52,325 nt of DNA, from contig NTKT01000017.1 in the NCBI GenBank assembly GCA_002457055.1, positions 1 through 52,325 on the forward strand, given 5' to 3'. A model generated the notes under the pieces. It saw only the letters and a list, made by a program, of their open reading frames with translations, was not told where the DNA came from and did no database searches. Position 1 is the stretch's first letter, and each line of letters begins with the position of its first letter. The stretch is from Rhodobacteraceae bacterium MED-G08 (lineage in GTDB: Bacteria > Pseudomonadota > Alphaproteobacteria > Rhodobacterales > Rhodobacteraceae). Positions 34,933 to 43,901 of this stretch are shown piece after piece. A program made the position numbers and the translations under genes.

Positions 34933-35843
34933 AAAATAGATCTAAATACATAGCCGCTGCGGCTCAACTTGGCCCTATCAATCCAGAAGACAGTAAAGAG
35001 TCTGTTATTTCCAGAATGCTTAATCTTTTAGTCGCAGCAAAAGCAAACGAAGCCAAGCTAGTAGTATTTCCAGAGCTCTGCTTAACAACTTTCTTTCCAA
35101 GGTACTATATAACTGATCAAGCTAAGCTGGATGAATTCTATGAAACGGAAGTTCCATTCTCACTTATGGCTGAAATATTTGAGTTAATCAAAGAAGACAA
35201 CATTATAATATCTTTTGGATTTGCAGAAAATGATAATGGAACACCTTTCAACACTTCCGTCTATGTAGAACCCTCTAAAAAAATAATTGGAAAATATAGA
35301 AAGATCCATTTACCGGGCCATAGAGAGTATGAACCACAGCGTCCATTCCAACACCTCGAAAAACGATATTTTAAAAAGGGAAACCTAGGATTCCCAACTT
35401 TCGATACTAGTCTCGGCAAGCTCGGAATGTGCATTTGTAATGATCGACGCTGGCCAGAAACGTATAGGTTACTAGCCCTTCAGGGATGTGAGGTTGTGAC
35501 ATTGGGTTATAACACCCCCAAGCATTATCCATTGGCTCCTGAGCATGATCATCTCCAAGAATTTCACAATCATCTTTGTATGCAAGCGGGCGCTTATGCC
35601 AATGGTCTTTGGGTTATAGCCTCGGCTAAGGCTGGTTTAGAAGATAACTGTGAATTAATTGGTGGGAGCTGCATTATATCTCCACGCGGAGAAATTGTTG
35701 CAGAAGCGAAAACGACAAAAGATGAACTTGTGCTTGCTGAAATCAATCTTGATGAATGCCGGTTGATAAAAGAAAATATTTTTAATTTTGATTTGCACCG
35801 ACAGCCTGAGGATTACAAACTTTTAACAAAAACAACAAAATAG
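34929..35843 (+). CDS. N-carbamoyl-D-amino acid hydrolase
   Basis: A nitrilase-superfamily enzyme of 304 residues that hydrolyses N-carbamoyl-D-amino acids to the D-amino acid, CO2 and ammonia. It matches the Agrobacterium D-carbamoylase throughout as I recall it: FPELCLTTFFPRYY with E49, KYRKIHLPGHREYE with K125, CICNDRRWPETYR with C170, GYNTPKHYP, PEHDHL and IFNFDLHRQPEDY. The carbamoylase-specific phrases make this a firm call. Its start overlaps the DpaL-type gene stop by four bases. Together with the zinc hydantoinase and the racemases it completes conversion of racemic hydantoins to D-amino acids. Confidence 0.93.
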   Translation: MKNRSKYIAAAAQLGPINPEDSKESVISRMLNLLVAAKANEAKLVVFPELCLTTFFPRYYITDQAKLDEFYETEVPFSLMAEIFELIKEDNIIISFGFAENDNGTPFNTSVYVEPSKKIIGKYRKIHLPGHREYEPQRPFQHLEKRYFKKGNLGFPTFDTSLGKLGMCICNDRRWPETYRLLALQGCEVVTLGYNTPKHYPLAPEHDHLQEFHNHLCMQAGAYANGLWVIASAKAGLEDNCELIGGSCIISPRGEIVAEAKTTKDELVLAEINLDECRLIKENIFNFDLHRQPEDYKLLTKTTK

Positions 35844-35844
35844 A

Positions 35845-35861
35845 ACGGTCTATGAGACCGT
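35845..35861 (+). promoter_or_regulatory. Intercistronic palindrome before the hydantoin racemase
   Basis: ACGGTCTATGAGACCGT is a perfect inverted repeat with seven-base arms around ATG, two bases after the D-carbamoylase stop and 13 bases before the racemase start. In the mRNA it forms a short hairpin just upstream of the GAGG ribosome site, so it may set the expression ratio of the two genes. No T-run follows, so it is not an intrinsic terminator. Confidence 0.45.
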
Positions 35862-35874
35862 ATGTGAGGATCCA

Positions 35875-36612
35875 ATGAAAATACTTGTTATAAACCCAAA
35901 CACAACTTTAGAAATGACAAAAAGCATAGGAGAAATGGCTGAAAAATACTGTGCGCGAGGCACAGAGATTACAGCAATAAGTCCTGACTGGGGTCCACGT
36001 TCTATTGAGGGACATTTCGAGGAATATTTATCGGCTATGGCAACCGTAGAAACGGTTGCAAAATTTAAAGAAGATTATGATGCATTTGTCATCGCCTGCT
36101 ATGGAGATCCAGGTGTTTCAGCATGTAGAGAAGTCACCGAAAAACCCGTGGTTGGAATCGGTGAAGCATCTATGCATATGGCATGTTTTGTCGGTCACAA
36201 ATTCTCTGTAGTTACTGTAATTCCAAGAATTAAACCACTTTTGGAAGACTTGGTAAAACAACTTGGCCTAACTTCAAAATGTGCATCAATACGAGCGACT
36301 AATCTTTCGGTCTTAGAAATAGAACAGGATCCAGAGAGAGCCGTTACAGAGATGATTGATGAGGCAAAACTGGCTGTAAAAAATGACGGTGCAGAGGCAA
36401 TTTGCCTTGGGTGTGCTGGAATGGGTCCGCTCGATTTGCGGGTGCAAGACGCTGTAGGGGTTCCAGTTTTTGATGGAACCGTTTCTGCCGTAAAAATAGT
36501 AGAGGGTCTCGTCACCTATGGTAAACACACCTCTAAGATTGGGGCTTACTCCTGGCCAGAAAAGAAAGAACTTGTGGGTTGCTCAACTATACTACAATCA
36601 ATTTCGGAGTAG
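35875..36612 (+). CDS. hyuE: Hydantoin racemase (Asp/Glu/hydantoin racemase family, second copy)
   Basis: A 245-residue cofactor-independent racemase. It opens MKILVINPNTT, has C75 in VIACYGDPG and C180 in CLGCAGMG, and includes IEGHFEEYLSAMA, wording I associate with true hydantoin racemases (HyuE) more than the first copy. It would interconvert D- and L-5-substituted hydantoins so that a D-specific hydantoinase can use the entire pool. GTGAGG lies before the ATG. It is the last gene of the plus arm. Confidence 0.88.
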   Translation: MKILVINPNTTLEMTKSIGEMAEKYCARGTEITAISPDWGPRSIEGHFEEYLSAMATVETVAKFKEDYDAFVIACYGDPGVSACREVTEKPVVGIGEASMHMACFVGHKFSVVTVIPRIKPLLEDLVKQLGLTSKCASIRATNLSVLEIEQDPERAVTEMIDEAKLAVKNDGAEAICLGCAGMGPLDLRVQDAVGVPVFDGTVSAVKIVEGLVTYGKHTSKIGAYSWPEKKELVGCSTILQSISE

Positions 36613-36932
36613 CATAGCGCTATTTAGTCAGTTTATTTTTGGCACGACTAATATTCATATAAACGTTGTTTAACTTCTACTTTTATATCCAAATCTTCAA
36701 CGATACCTCTTCGAAACTGAATGCTTGCAAATGTTTAGGGCAGTAGTGTTGCCAATCCAAACAATCTGATATTACTTGGTAGAGAGTACTTGACAGTTGG
36801 CCTATAAAGTTGCCGCATAACTTCAGCAAATGAATTATTCAAACCGGTTCAATCACTAAACAAGTATACAGCACAGAAGGCGCTATGTATAAATTTCTAC
36901 AACACAATCACGTAGTTTTTTAGGTGCACATT
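36613..36932. other. Non-coding gap after the hydantoin plus arm
   Basis: About 320 AT-rich bases without a credible gene. I see no strong terminator hairpin with a T-run and no clear riboswitch. It must contain the promoter of the next two-gene unit, but no box pair with proper spacing stands out. Confidence 0.4.
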
Positions 36933-38003
36933 ATGAATAAACCAGCCTTGCTTTTAATATCGATGGGCGAACTCGCAACCCATCTGTTAGAAGCAGTCGC
37001 AAGGACTGACATTTTCGACACTATTGTGGTTGCAAGCAGAGACTTTGAAAAAGCAAAAAAAAGAGCCAACAACGCTGTGCTGGGTGCTGGGATCGAAGGT
37101 TTTTTCCCACGTATAATTGCAGAAAAACTAGATGTTCACAGCAATGATTTTGCTATGCGACTGCGGGAGATAAAGCCAGATTTTATTTTTTCGGCACCTT
37201 CACTATTACCATGGTGGAAATTAGCACCAGATGAAATTGATGTACCATTTGCCGGTTACACAGCACTGCACTTATCACTTATGCAAAAATTCAGAAACCG
37301 AATTGCAGAATCTGGTATCAACGCCATTTGGATTGGGGCTTCTTTTCCAGATGTGATAAACGCAATGCTAAATCGTACTGGATTTGGCCCAGATTGTGGA
37401 ATTGGGAATGTTCAGGAACCAATTGCTAAAATTCAAATGGGAGTTGGTCGGGAACTGAATTGTTCACCAAAGGATGTTGAAGTTAAACTGGTAGCACAGC
37501 ATGCATTTGAGTATTATGTTTTAAATGATGAAAAGCCAGATAAGTTACCACCTTATTTACTTAAAGCGACTTTAGCAGGCAAAGATGTTACGCAGATCGC
37601 CGAAGATGTCCTCCGCGAGGTTTTCCCCTTTCCTTATGACTTACATTTTAACCGTGTAACAGCATCATCTGGTCTTGCTGCACTGCATGCGCTCGCTGGG
37701 GAAACAGAAAGATTAATCCATTTGCCGGGTATCGGTGCACTTGTGGGGGGGTATCCCGTGCGGGTGAATAAATCGCACATTACAATCGATCTTCCGGATG
37801 AATGGTCTTTGGAACAAGCCATTGCGGTTAACGAAGCATCTTTAAAGTGGGATGGCATTGACGAGATGACAAAAGATGGGACTGTTGTTTTTACAGTTGA
37901 AACACAGAAAGCACTTCGCAAGCTTCTTGGTAAAAACATTGAGACCCTTTCGACGGAAACAGCACAAGATCAGGCGAACAATCTTCTGTATGCTTTGAGA
38001 TAA
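36933..38003 (+). CDS. Rossmann-fold protein, saccharopine-dehydrogenase-like
   Basis: A 356-residue cytoplasmic protein. The N-terminal 35 residues look like a nucleotide-binding strand-helix-strand (ALLLISMGELATHLLEAVAR, then TIVVASRD), but the glycine pattern is incomplete compared with GxGxxG. FIFSAPSLLPWW and GIGNVQEPIAKIQMGVGRELN follow. The overall pattern suggests a saccharopine- or homospermidine-type dehydrogenase relative; I am not certain. The ATG at 36933 is used because the GTG at 36924 lacks a ribosome site. It is 23 bases from an aminotransferase gene, so the two probably act on one amino compound. Confidence 0.6.
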   Translation: MNKPALLLISMGELATHLLEAVARTDIFDTIVVASRDFEKAKKRANNAVLGAGIEGFFPRIIAEKLDVHSNDFAMRLREIKPDFIFSAPSLLPWWKLAPDEIDVPFAGYTALHLSLMQKFRNRIAESGINAIWIGASFPDVINAMLNRTGFGPDCGIGNVQEPIAKIQMGVGRELNCSPKDVEVKLVAQHAFEYYVLNDEKPDKLPPYLLKATLAGKDVTQIAEDVLREVFPFPYDLHFNRVTASSGLAALHALAGETERLIHLPGIGALVGGYPVRVNKSHITIDLPDEWSLEQAIAVNEASLKWDGIDEMTKDGTVVFTVETQKALRKLLGKNIETLSTETAQDQANNLLYALR

Positions 38004-38026
38004 GCGCAAATTTGATGGGACATAAT

Positions 38027-39352
38027 ATGCAACACAAACAATCCAAGGTTTTATTTGAGCGCGCAATGAACGTCTTAGTAGAAGGTTGTAGTTCTGCTTC
38101 ACGGGGGCCTATGAACTATAAACCTTTTCCGCCCTACATTCGCGAAGGAAAGGGGGCTAGAGTCTGGGATGTCGATGGAAATGAATACATCGATTGGCAA
38201 CTGTCATTCGGGTGTCTTCCAATGGGCCATGCACATCCAAAAATTGTAGAAGTAATTCAGCGAGAGGTAGCCGGGGGCACCCATTTCGCAACAGCCCTGG
38301 AGGTCGAAGTAGAAACCGCTGAACTGATGGTAAGCATGTTGCCCCATGTTGATAAAGTTCGCTTCGCAAATACTGGCACAGAAGCTTGCATGACCGGAGT
38401 TAGAATGGCACGAGGCATCACTGGGAAGCGGAAAATTCTCAAGTTTGAGGGCCATTACCACGGATGGTATGATGGCCTACTGGTAAGTTCTAACCCGCAG
38501 TACGTCACTTCGCTTGGGCACCCAAATGATCCCGTGCGTATTCCTGACAGCTCTGGATTAACACCAGGCTCCTGGGAAGATACTCTGGTATGCGTCTGGA
38601 ACGATGTGGAAGCTTTGGAAAGAGTATTGCGCTCCCATGGAAATGAAATTGCCTGTGTTGTTATGGAGGGTGTGATGTCAAATATGGGCGTTATTCCACC
38701 TAAACCGGGCTATCTAGAGGCGGTACAATTTCTTTGCAGAGAGTTTGATGTCTTGTTCTACCTAGATGAAACAGTCACGGGTTTTCGAGTAGCCGCTGGC
38801 GGTGTGGCCGAACTATATGGATTACAGCCTGATATTGTCACCTATGGAAAAGCATTGGGTCAAGGATTTCCGATCGCAGCAATCGCGGGTCCCAATCATA
38901 TCATGGAAAGTATCGAATATGGTAAAGTACTGCATTATGGAAGTCACAATGCTCCGCGTTTAGGTCTGTTTGCTACAAAAACCATGCTTGAGGAAATGAG
39001 CCGTGATAATTACGCTGGATTTAAAAAGATATCTGAAATTGGAGATCAAATAACCAAGCGTTTAAACCAAGCTGCAGCAGATACAGGACAGAACATGAGA
39101 GTTCAAAATGTTGGCTCAATGTTTCACCCAGTCTTTACTAATCTTGATGAAATTACAAACTATCGGGACTTTTGTGAGACTGTTGATTTGGCAAAGTATG
39201 CGGAGTTTTCGCAAAAAATGAGAGATCAAGGGATCTTCTTTTCAGGCAATAAAATCCTTCATAATTTAAGCTGTACTGAGCACACCCAGGCTGATATTGA
39301 CGCCTCAATTGAGGCTGCAGGAAATGCATTGGAGCAAATGTCACACAATTGA
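38027..39352 (+). CDS. Class III aminotransferase, glutamate-1-semialdehyde-aminomutase-like
   Basis: A PLP enzyme of 441 residues. ERAMNVLVEGCSSASRG at the start, FANTGTEACMTGVRMAR, EGHYHGWYDG, D247 in FYLDETVTGFR and K275 in TYGKALGQGFPIAA place it in the aminomutase-like branch of class III aminotransferases. The haem enzyme HemL is usually alone and shows different flanks, so this is more likely a catabolic beta- or omega-amino-acid transaminase. GGGA lies before the ATG at 38027. It follows the Rossmann protein and is convergent with the MttB-family gene. Confidence 0.82.
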   Translation: MQHKQSKVLFERAMNVLVEGCSSASRGPMNYKPFPPYIREGKGARVWDVDGNEYIDWQLSFGCLPMGHAHPKIVEVIQREVAGGTHFATALEVEVETAELMVSMLPHVDKVRFANTGTEACMTGVRMARGITGKRKILKFEGHYHGWYDGLLVSSNPQYVTSLGHPNDPVRIPDSSGLTPGSWEDTLVCVWNDVEALERVLRSHGNEIACVVMEGVMSNMGVIPPKPGYLEAVQFLCREFDVLFYLDETVTGFRVAAGGVAELYGLQPDIVTYGKALGQGFPIAAIAGPNHIMESIEYGKVLHYGSHNAPRLGLFATKTMLEEMSRDNYAGFKKISEIGDQITKRLNQAAADTGQNMRVQNVGSMFHPVFTNLDEITNYRDFCETVDLAKYAEFSQKMRDQGIFFSGNKILHNLSCTEHTQADIDASIEAAGNALEQMSHN

Positions 39353-39378
39353 ACGGTGTCACCTTAAGACCAGTGATC

Positions 39379-40899
39379 TTAATACCAGGCATCTGGCAAC
39401 GCCTCTTTGCGCCTAGCAACAAAGGCTTCGAGTTCGGCCTTCAGGCCGTCATCGATAGGCGGGGCCTCATAATCAGATAGCATCTTTTTCACGCGGACAT
39501 TCGCGCGTCGACGCATGTCCTGCGATCCGGCCTCTTCCCAGCTTTCAACATTCTCGCTGTCGCTCAGCGCGGTTTCGTAGAAGGCACTCTGATAGTTGCG
39601 CATCGTGTGACCACAGCCAAGGAAATGGCCACCTGCCCCGACTTCCTGGTAGGCATCTCGCGCCAACGCATCATCGGAGATATCAAGCCCTAAGCTTAGC
39701 AACTTCTGATAACTACCCAGACGATCTGCATCCATGATCAGCTTTTCGAAGCCGGTGCACAGGCCACCTTCGAGCCACCCCGCCGAATGCAAAACGAAAT
39801 TTGCACCTGCCAACATGGTCGAGTGCATTGAATCGGCGCTTTCATAGGCTGCTTGCGCATCTTCAACCTTGGACGCTGTAAGCGAGCCACCACAGCGAAG
39901 CGGCAGGCCCGCACGCCGTGCGAGCTGACCGATGGCGTAATTTGAGATCACAGGCTCTGGCATCCCGAAGGTCGGCGCGCCGGATTTGAGCGACATCGAC
40001 GACAGGAAATTGCCCAACACGAAAGGAGCCCCAGGACGCAAAAGCTGCACATAGGCGCAAACCATCATCGCTTCAGCCATGGCCTGTGCAACTGAAGCAG
40101 CAGTCGAGACCGGCCCCATCGCTCCGCTCAGTATAAACGGCACAACAATCAGACCCTGCCCGCGCGATGAGTAAACGCGTGCAGATTCAGTTACCACCTT
40201 GTCTACGAGCAAGGGTGAGTTGGTGTTCACATTGCCCATGATAACACAGTTCTCGTCCATAACATCGGCGCCAAAGATGATCTCGGCCATATCGACACTG
40301 TCTTGAGCCCTGCTCATCTCAGTTATGGCCCCAAGGTGAGGTTTGTCCGAGAGTGTCATGTGAGCAAAGAGCATGTCGAGATGACGTTTGCTGACTGGGA
40401 CGTCACAGGGTTCGCAGGTGACAAACCCGCCATGATGTAGATTTGGGTGCAAGTAACTCAGGCGCACCAGGTCCTCGAAGGCCTCAATATCGCCATAGCG
40501 CCGCCCACCTTCCATGTCGCGTACGAAGGGTGCGCCATAAATCGGCGCAAAAACCTGGTTGTTACCACCAATTACAACCGAACGTTCGCGGTTGCGGGCG
40601 AGCTGGGTGAATTCGTGGGGCGCCTTGGCGCACAACGCCCGAATCCAGTCGGCGGGCGCGCGCACGGTGTCGTCTTCAATTGTAGCGCCTTCACGTCTCC
40701 ACAATTCGAGCGCGGTTGAGTCATCACGAAAGGCTATACCGACGTCCTGCAATATCCAATCGACCTGGCCTTCCAGCCGAAGAATCTGCTCCTCATCAAG
40801 CACGTCAAAATGGGGAATTGTGCGACGAATATAAGGCGATGGTGGTACGCCTTTTTGTGCCATGTCTCTTGATCTTGATGAGCCTGCCCGACGCGCCAT
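39379..40899 (-). CDS. Trimethylamine methyltransferase (MttB) superfamily protein, non-pyrrolysine
   Basis: A 506-residue TIM-barrel corrinoid methyltransferase homologue. GAPFVRDMEGGRRYGDIEAFEDLVRL, GALP-like blocks and AGANFVLHSAGWLEGG are family features. The frame is open throughout with no internal amber codon, so it lacks the pyrrolysine of archaeal MttB and belongs with glycine-betaine-type or unassigned members that demethylate quaternary amines. The gene is clearly richer in G and C (GCC, CGC, CTG codons) than its neighbours, a sign of recent transfer. No corrinoid protein gene is adjacent. The C-terminal EAFVARRKEALPDAWY is the usual end of alphaproteobacterial members. Confidence 0.85.
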   Translation of the reverse strand: MARRAGSSRSRDMAQKGVPPSPYIRRTIPHFDVLDEEQILRLEGQVDWILQDVGIAFRDDSTALELWRREGATIEDDTVRAPADWIRALCAKAPHEFTQLARNRERSVVIGGNNQVFAPIYGAPFVRDMEGGRRYGDIEAFEDLVRLSYLHPNLHHGGFVTCEPCDVPVSKRHLDMLFAHMTLSDKPHLGAITEMSRAQDSVDMAEIIFGADVMDENCVIMGNVNTNSPLLVDKVVTESARVYSSRGQGLIVVPFILSGAMGPVSTAASVAQAMAEAMMVCAYVQLLRPGAPFVLGNFLSSMSLKSGAPTFGMPEPVISNYAIGQLARRAGLPLRCGGSLTASKVEDAQAAYESADSMHSTMLAGANFVLHSAGWLEGGLCTGFEKLIMDADRLGSYQKLLSLGLDISDDALARDAYQEVGAGGHFLGCGHTMRNYQSAFYETALSDSENVESWEEAGSQDMRRRANVRVKKMLSDYEAPPIDDGLKAELEAFVARRKEALPDAWY

Positions 40900-41101
40900 G
40901 TGTATCCTCCATGTATCAGTGACGGTAAAATTAATTCCCGAAAGCGCATTTGTGAAGATTGAAAAAGGAGTTGATTCTTAAACTTTATCTCAAAAACTGG
41001 CTAAGTGGTCACTAACGCAGTCCAATCTTTTACTCATCTGTAATAGTTTAAGAGCACTTTGGCTAAAGCAGATAAAACTTTTATCCAGTTCGTATAAATA
41101 C

Positions 41102-41977
41102 TTATTCAAAAAGTCTCTTAAATTCGTTTACACACACTCGAAAACCTTCTTCAAAATTTCCATTGCCAGGATGGAAGACGCTTTCAAAGCTTACCACGCC
41201 ATCATATCCATCCTCATTCAAAGCTCTTGCAATCGGCTCAAATTGATCAGCCAGCTGACCTTTTCCAAGAGGCCTAACTTCAAGCATTGCTGATGGGGTA
41301 TCTACCTGGACATCTTTTATATGAATATGACCGAGATATCCATCCGAGGCAATTTCATAACCACTTGGATAGGCTTCTTCATGGCACCAACAATTATTCG
41401 CGGGATCCCATAAAATTTTTAGTATATCTTTAGCATCAAGATCATCGATCAATTTGCGAGCTGTCCAATTAGAATTAACCATCGTGCCATTTCCAGTTTC
41501 GACAACAAGCGTCACATCTGCATCCCTTGCGACTTCACACGCTGGATGTATTAATTCAAGGGTTTTGTCCCAAGCCCCGTGCGCGACATTCCACTTTTCG
41601 GCACCATTTTTACCCCACAAAATTTGCTCTTTTTTATTTGTCATAATACGAACAAGAGGGCTTTCTACAACCTTTGCCATATCAATAACCCGTCGCAAAG
41701 CATCCATGTGCCTCGTATGCAAGTCATCGCCTGGCTTGTTAGCAATTGTCATGCCTGCAAAGATATGTCTCGATAAACATGAAACCGGTTTTCCATTATC
41801 CCTAAGCAATCGATAAATGTCGCCAATTTCAGCTTTTGAATGGTCACCTACTTCTTTATCGTTTACATACTGGAGTTCTGCGTACTCAAGATCAAATTCA
41901 TTCATTACGTTGATAGAATGCTCTAGATCACGGCTTATGCCGTCACAAATAACCCCTAATTTCAATTTTTTCTCCAT
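41102..41977 (-). CDS. Xylose-isomerase-like TIM-barrel sugar isomerase/epimerase
   Basis: A 291-residue TIM-barrel protein. Probable metal ligands are the Glu in VVETGNGT, the Asp/Asn in LWDPANN, the His in HIHIKDVQ, and the Glu in VSFESVFHPG. The fold isomerises or epimerises sugars or hydroxy-keto acids. The ATG at 41977 (MEKKLKLGVI) has GAAGA upstream; the longer start adds a Cys-containing leader. It is followed upstream, 116 bases away, by the ketopantoate-reductase-like gene; the two may share a substrate family, which I cannot name. Confidence 0.75.
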   Translation of the reverse strand: MEKKLKLGVICDGISRDLEHSINVMNEFDLEYAELQYVNDKEVGDHSKAEIGDIYRLLRDNGKPVSCLSRHIFAGMTIANKPGDDLHTRHMDALRRVIDMAKVVESPLVRIMTNKKEQILWGKNGAEKWNVAHGAWDKTLELIHPACEVARDADVTLVVETGNGTMVNSNWTARKLIDDLDAKDILKILWDPANNCWCHEEAYPSGYEIASDGYLGHIHIKDVQVDTPSAMLEVRPLGKGQLADQFEPIARALNEDGYDGVVSFESVFHPGNGNFEEGFRVCVNEFKRLFE

Positions 41978-42093
41978 TTTATCTTCTTTTGCGGATAGTA
42001 AGCAGTTCACCAACTACTCAGTTATAGTCCACAGTTTCAATGTTACGATTTCTTTACTTTCAAAGAAAAATTTTGCTTCTGTTGAGATAATAT

Positions 42094-43059
42094 TTATGCC
42101 TTTATGGTGTTATCAGCAGAACCGACATAATGGGTCTCGATCCCTTTAACTAGTGCATAAAAGCTCCTCAATGTCGGGACAGCAAGACCGGCAGCATCTG
42201 CAAGCTTCAACGCTGTGCCATAAATAAACTCAACTTCGCTCGGGCGACGCGCTAAAATATCAAGACAAAGAGAAGGCTTGTTTTCACCACTGCCACCAGT
42301 GGCAGTCATAATTTCAAGACCTTTCAAAACTTCACTACGATCCAATTCAATTTTCTGAGAATGGGCGATAGAAATCGCTTCATCTAGAGCAGAAAAACAA
42401 ACATCTCGAAGTGGATCAATCATTAGTACTTCGGCACTGGTTAAATTTGTCACTCCAGCAGCAGCACTCATTGCCATATTTCCAAGTAATTTTCTCCAGA
42501 TGTCGACCTTTATGTCGGCGCTTGCAGATGTCTCTAACCCGGCTTTAGTAAAAACGGCCGCTATCTCATCTGCACGCACTGTTATACCTCCTGCCCACTC
42601 ACCAATAAAGCAAGGCGCTCTGCCAAAATCTTGATAATGCCCTGGACCGATGCAGGCCCCAGCCATTGTTGTCAATCCACCAAACACATTCTCTGATCCC
42701 AGTATTTCAGTGAGAATATCCTCATTACCCAGTCCATTCTGGAAACTGATAAAAATTGAACCACTATCGGCTAGATGTGTCATTGAGCGGGCAGCCTCAC
42801 GCGTAGCTGTTCCTTTACATTGCACTAGTACGATATCGGCCTGCTTAACCATGGTCACGTCATGCTCTGTCCGCAGCATATGGGCCCTCTCCCCACCAAA
42901 TCCAGAAATACGTAGACCGTTGGCACGGATAGCTTCTATCTGCTCACGATTAGTGTCGATCAGAGTTACCTCAAGACCGCCTTCAGAAAGGATTGCGCCA
43001 AACAGCCCACCCATTCCACCGGCCCCAACTATAGCCAAAGTACGAATTCTTTTACTCAT
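42094..43059 (-). CDS. 2-dehydropantoate 2-reductase family oxidoreductase (PanE/ApbA-like)
   Basis: An NAD(P)H-dependent reductase of 321 residues. VGAGGMGGLFGA near residue 12 is the Rossmann motif; the catalytic lysine is in DIWRKLLGNMAMSAAAGVTNLT; the C-terminal domain has ENKPSLCLDILARRPSEVEFIYG, with the Glu and Ser region of the family. It may be PanE of pantothenate synthesis, but several catabolic relatives act on other 2-keto acids, and its place beside a TIM-barrel isomerase favours a catabolic role. It starts 147 bases from the divergent azlC gene. Confidence 0.8.
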   Translation of the reverse strand: MSKRIRTLAIVGAGGMGGLFGAILSEGGLEVTLIDTNREQIEAIRANGLRISGFGGERAHMLRTEHDVTMVKQADIVLVQCKGTATREAARSMTHLADSGSIFISFQNGLGNEDILTEILGSENVFGGLTTMAGACIGPGHYQDFGRAPCFIGEWAGGITVRADEIAAVFTKAGLETSASADIKVDIWRKLLGNMAMSAAAGVTNLTSAEVLMIDPLRDVCFSALDEAISIAHSQKIELDRSEVLKGLEIMTATGGSGENKPSLCLDILARRPSEVEFIYGTALKLADAAGLAVPTLRSFYALVKGIETHYVGSADNTIKA

Positions 43060-43205
43060 TAAAGCCCTTTTTGTTCAAGCAACGTACGTACCTGATCAAT
43101 TTCAATGAAAATGTCTGGAATTAAAAGGTTTTTATTCTTTACGAGGGGTGAAATTTATCTTAGCCGTAAAAAACAACAAACATCTTCTTCACAAAGTTTA
43201 TAAAT

Positions 43206-43901
43206 ATGCGCGCTTCTAGAACTGTAAGAATAGAAATCTTATATGGGATGCGTGATATGTTGCCTATGTCGCTTGCAGCAGCGACATATGGATTAGCGTT
43301 CGGACTTTTAGCAAGTCAGTCTGGATTTAATAATTTCCAGACAATTAGTATGAGCGTATTAGTATTTGGAGGTTCGTCTCAGCTTGTTGCTATGGACCAA
43401 TTGGTACTCGGAGTTGGTCCAGCTGCAGCTATTATTGCTGGTGCTGCATTGAATATGAGGATACTGCTCATTACTGCCTCGATGGAAAGTGTTATGCGCG
43501 ATCGTTCTTGGTGGCATATTGGCCTTGGAACTTTTTTGGCAACCGATGCGTCTGTAGCCCTAATGCAAACAGCAAAATCCCGGTTAATGACGGATAGTTA
43601 TTGGTATTTTTTTGGTGGAGGTGCATCTCTATACTTGGTCTGGATAGTGGTAACAACAATTGGTACGTTTCTGTCTAGTGGAGTACCTGATCCTGAATTG
43701 ATTGGATTAGATTTCGCCATCATTGCGATCTTTGTGGCTATCTTACCAGGTATGTGGCGTGGGTATGTTGACGTATTTCCGTGGTTTATAGCGTTGGGTA
43801 CTGTCATCTTTTTTGGGGTGTGGCTGTCAGAATATGCAAGTTGGGGGTTAATCGTCGGTGCCATTTTTGGTGCGATGGCAGCAGGTTTGAAAAATGACTA
43901 A
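43206..43901 (+). CDS. azlC: AzlC-family branched-chain amino acid exporter subunit
   Basis: The larger membrane subunit of an AzlCD-type exporter, 231 residues. MLPMSLAAATYGLAFGLLASQSG, FGGSSQLVAMDQL and AGAALNMRILLITAS are the AzlC hallmarks, with about six membrane segments. It overlaps the azlD start by eight bases. The pair exports branched-chain amino acids or analogues and may relieve build-up of amino acids freed by the catabolic genes here. Confidence 0.88.
   Translation: MRASRTVRIEILYGMRDMLPMSLAAATYGLAFGLLASQSGFNNFQTISMSVLVFGGSSQLVAMDQLVLGVGPAAAIIAGAALNMRILLITASMESVMRDRSWWHIGLGTFLATDASVALMQTAKSRLMTDSYWYFFGGGASLYLVWIVVTTIGTFLSSGVPDPELIGLDFAIIAIFVAILPGMWRGYVDVFPWFIALGTVIFFGVWLSEYASWGLIVGAIFGAMAAGLKND

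Noticed and set aside
39379-40899. Pyrrolysine-containing MttB
   Set aside because: The frame has no internal TAG; the protein is a full-length non-pyrrolysine family member.
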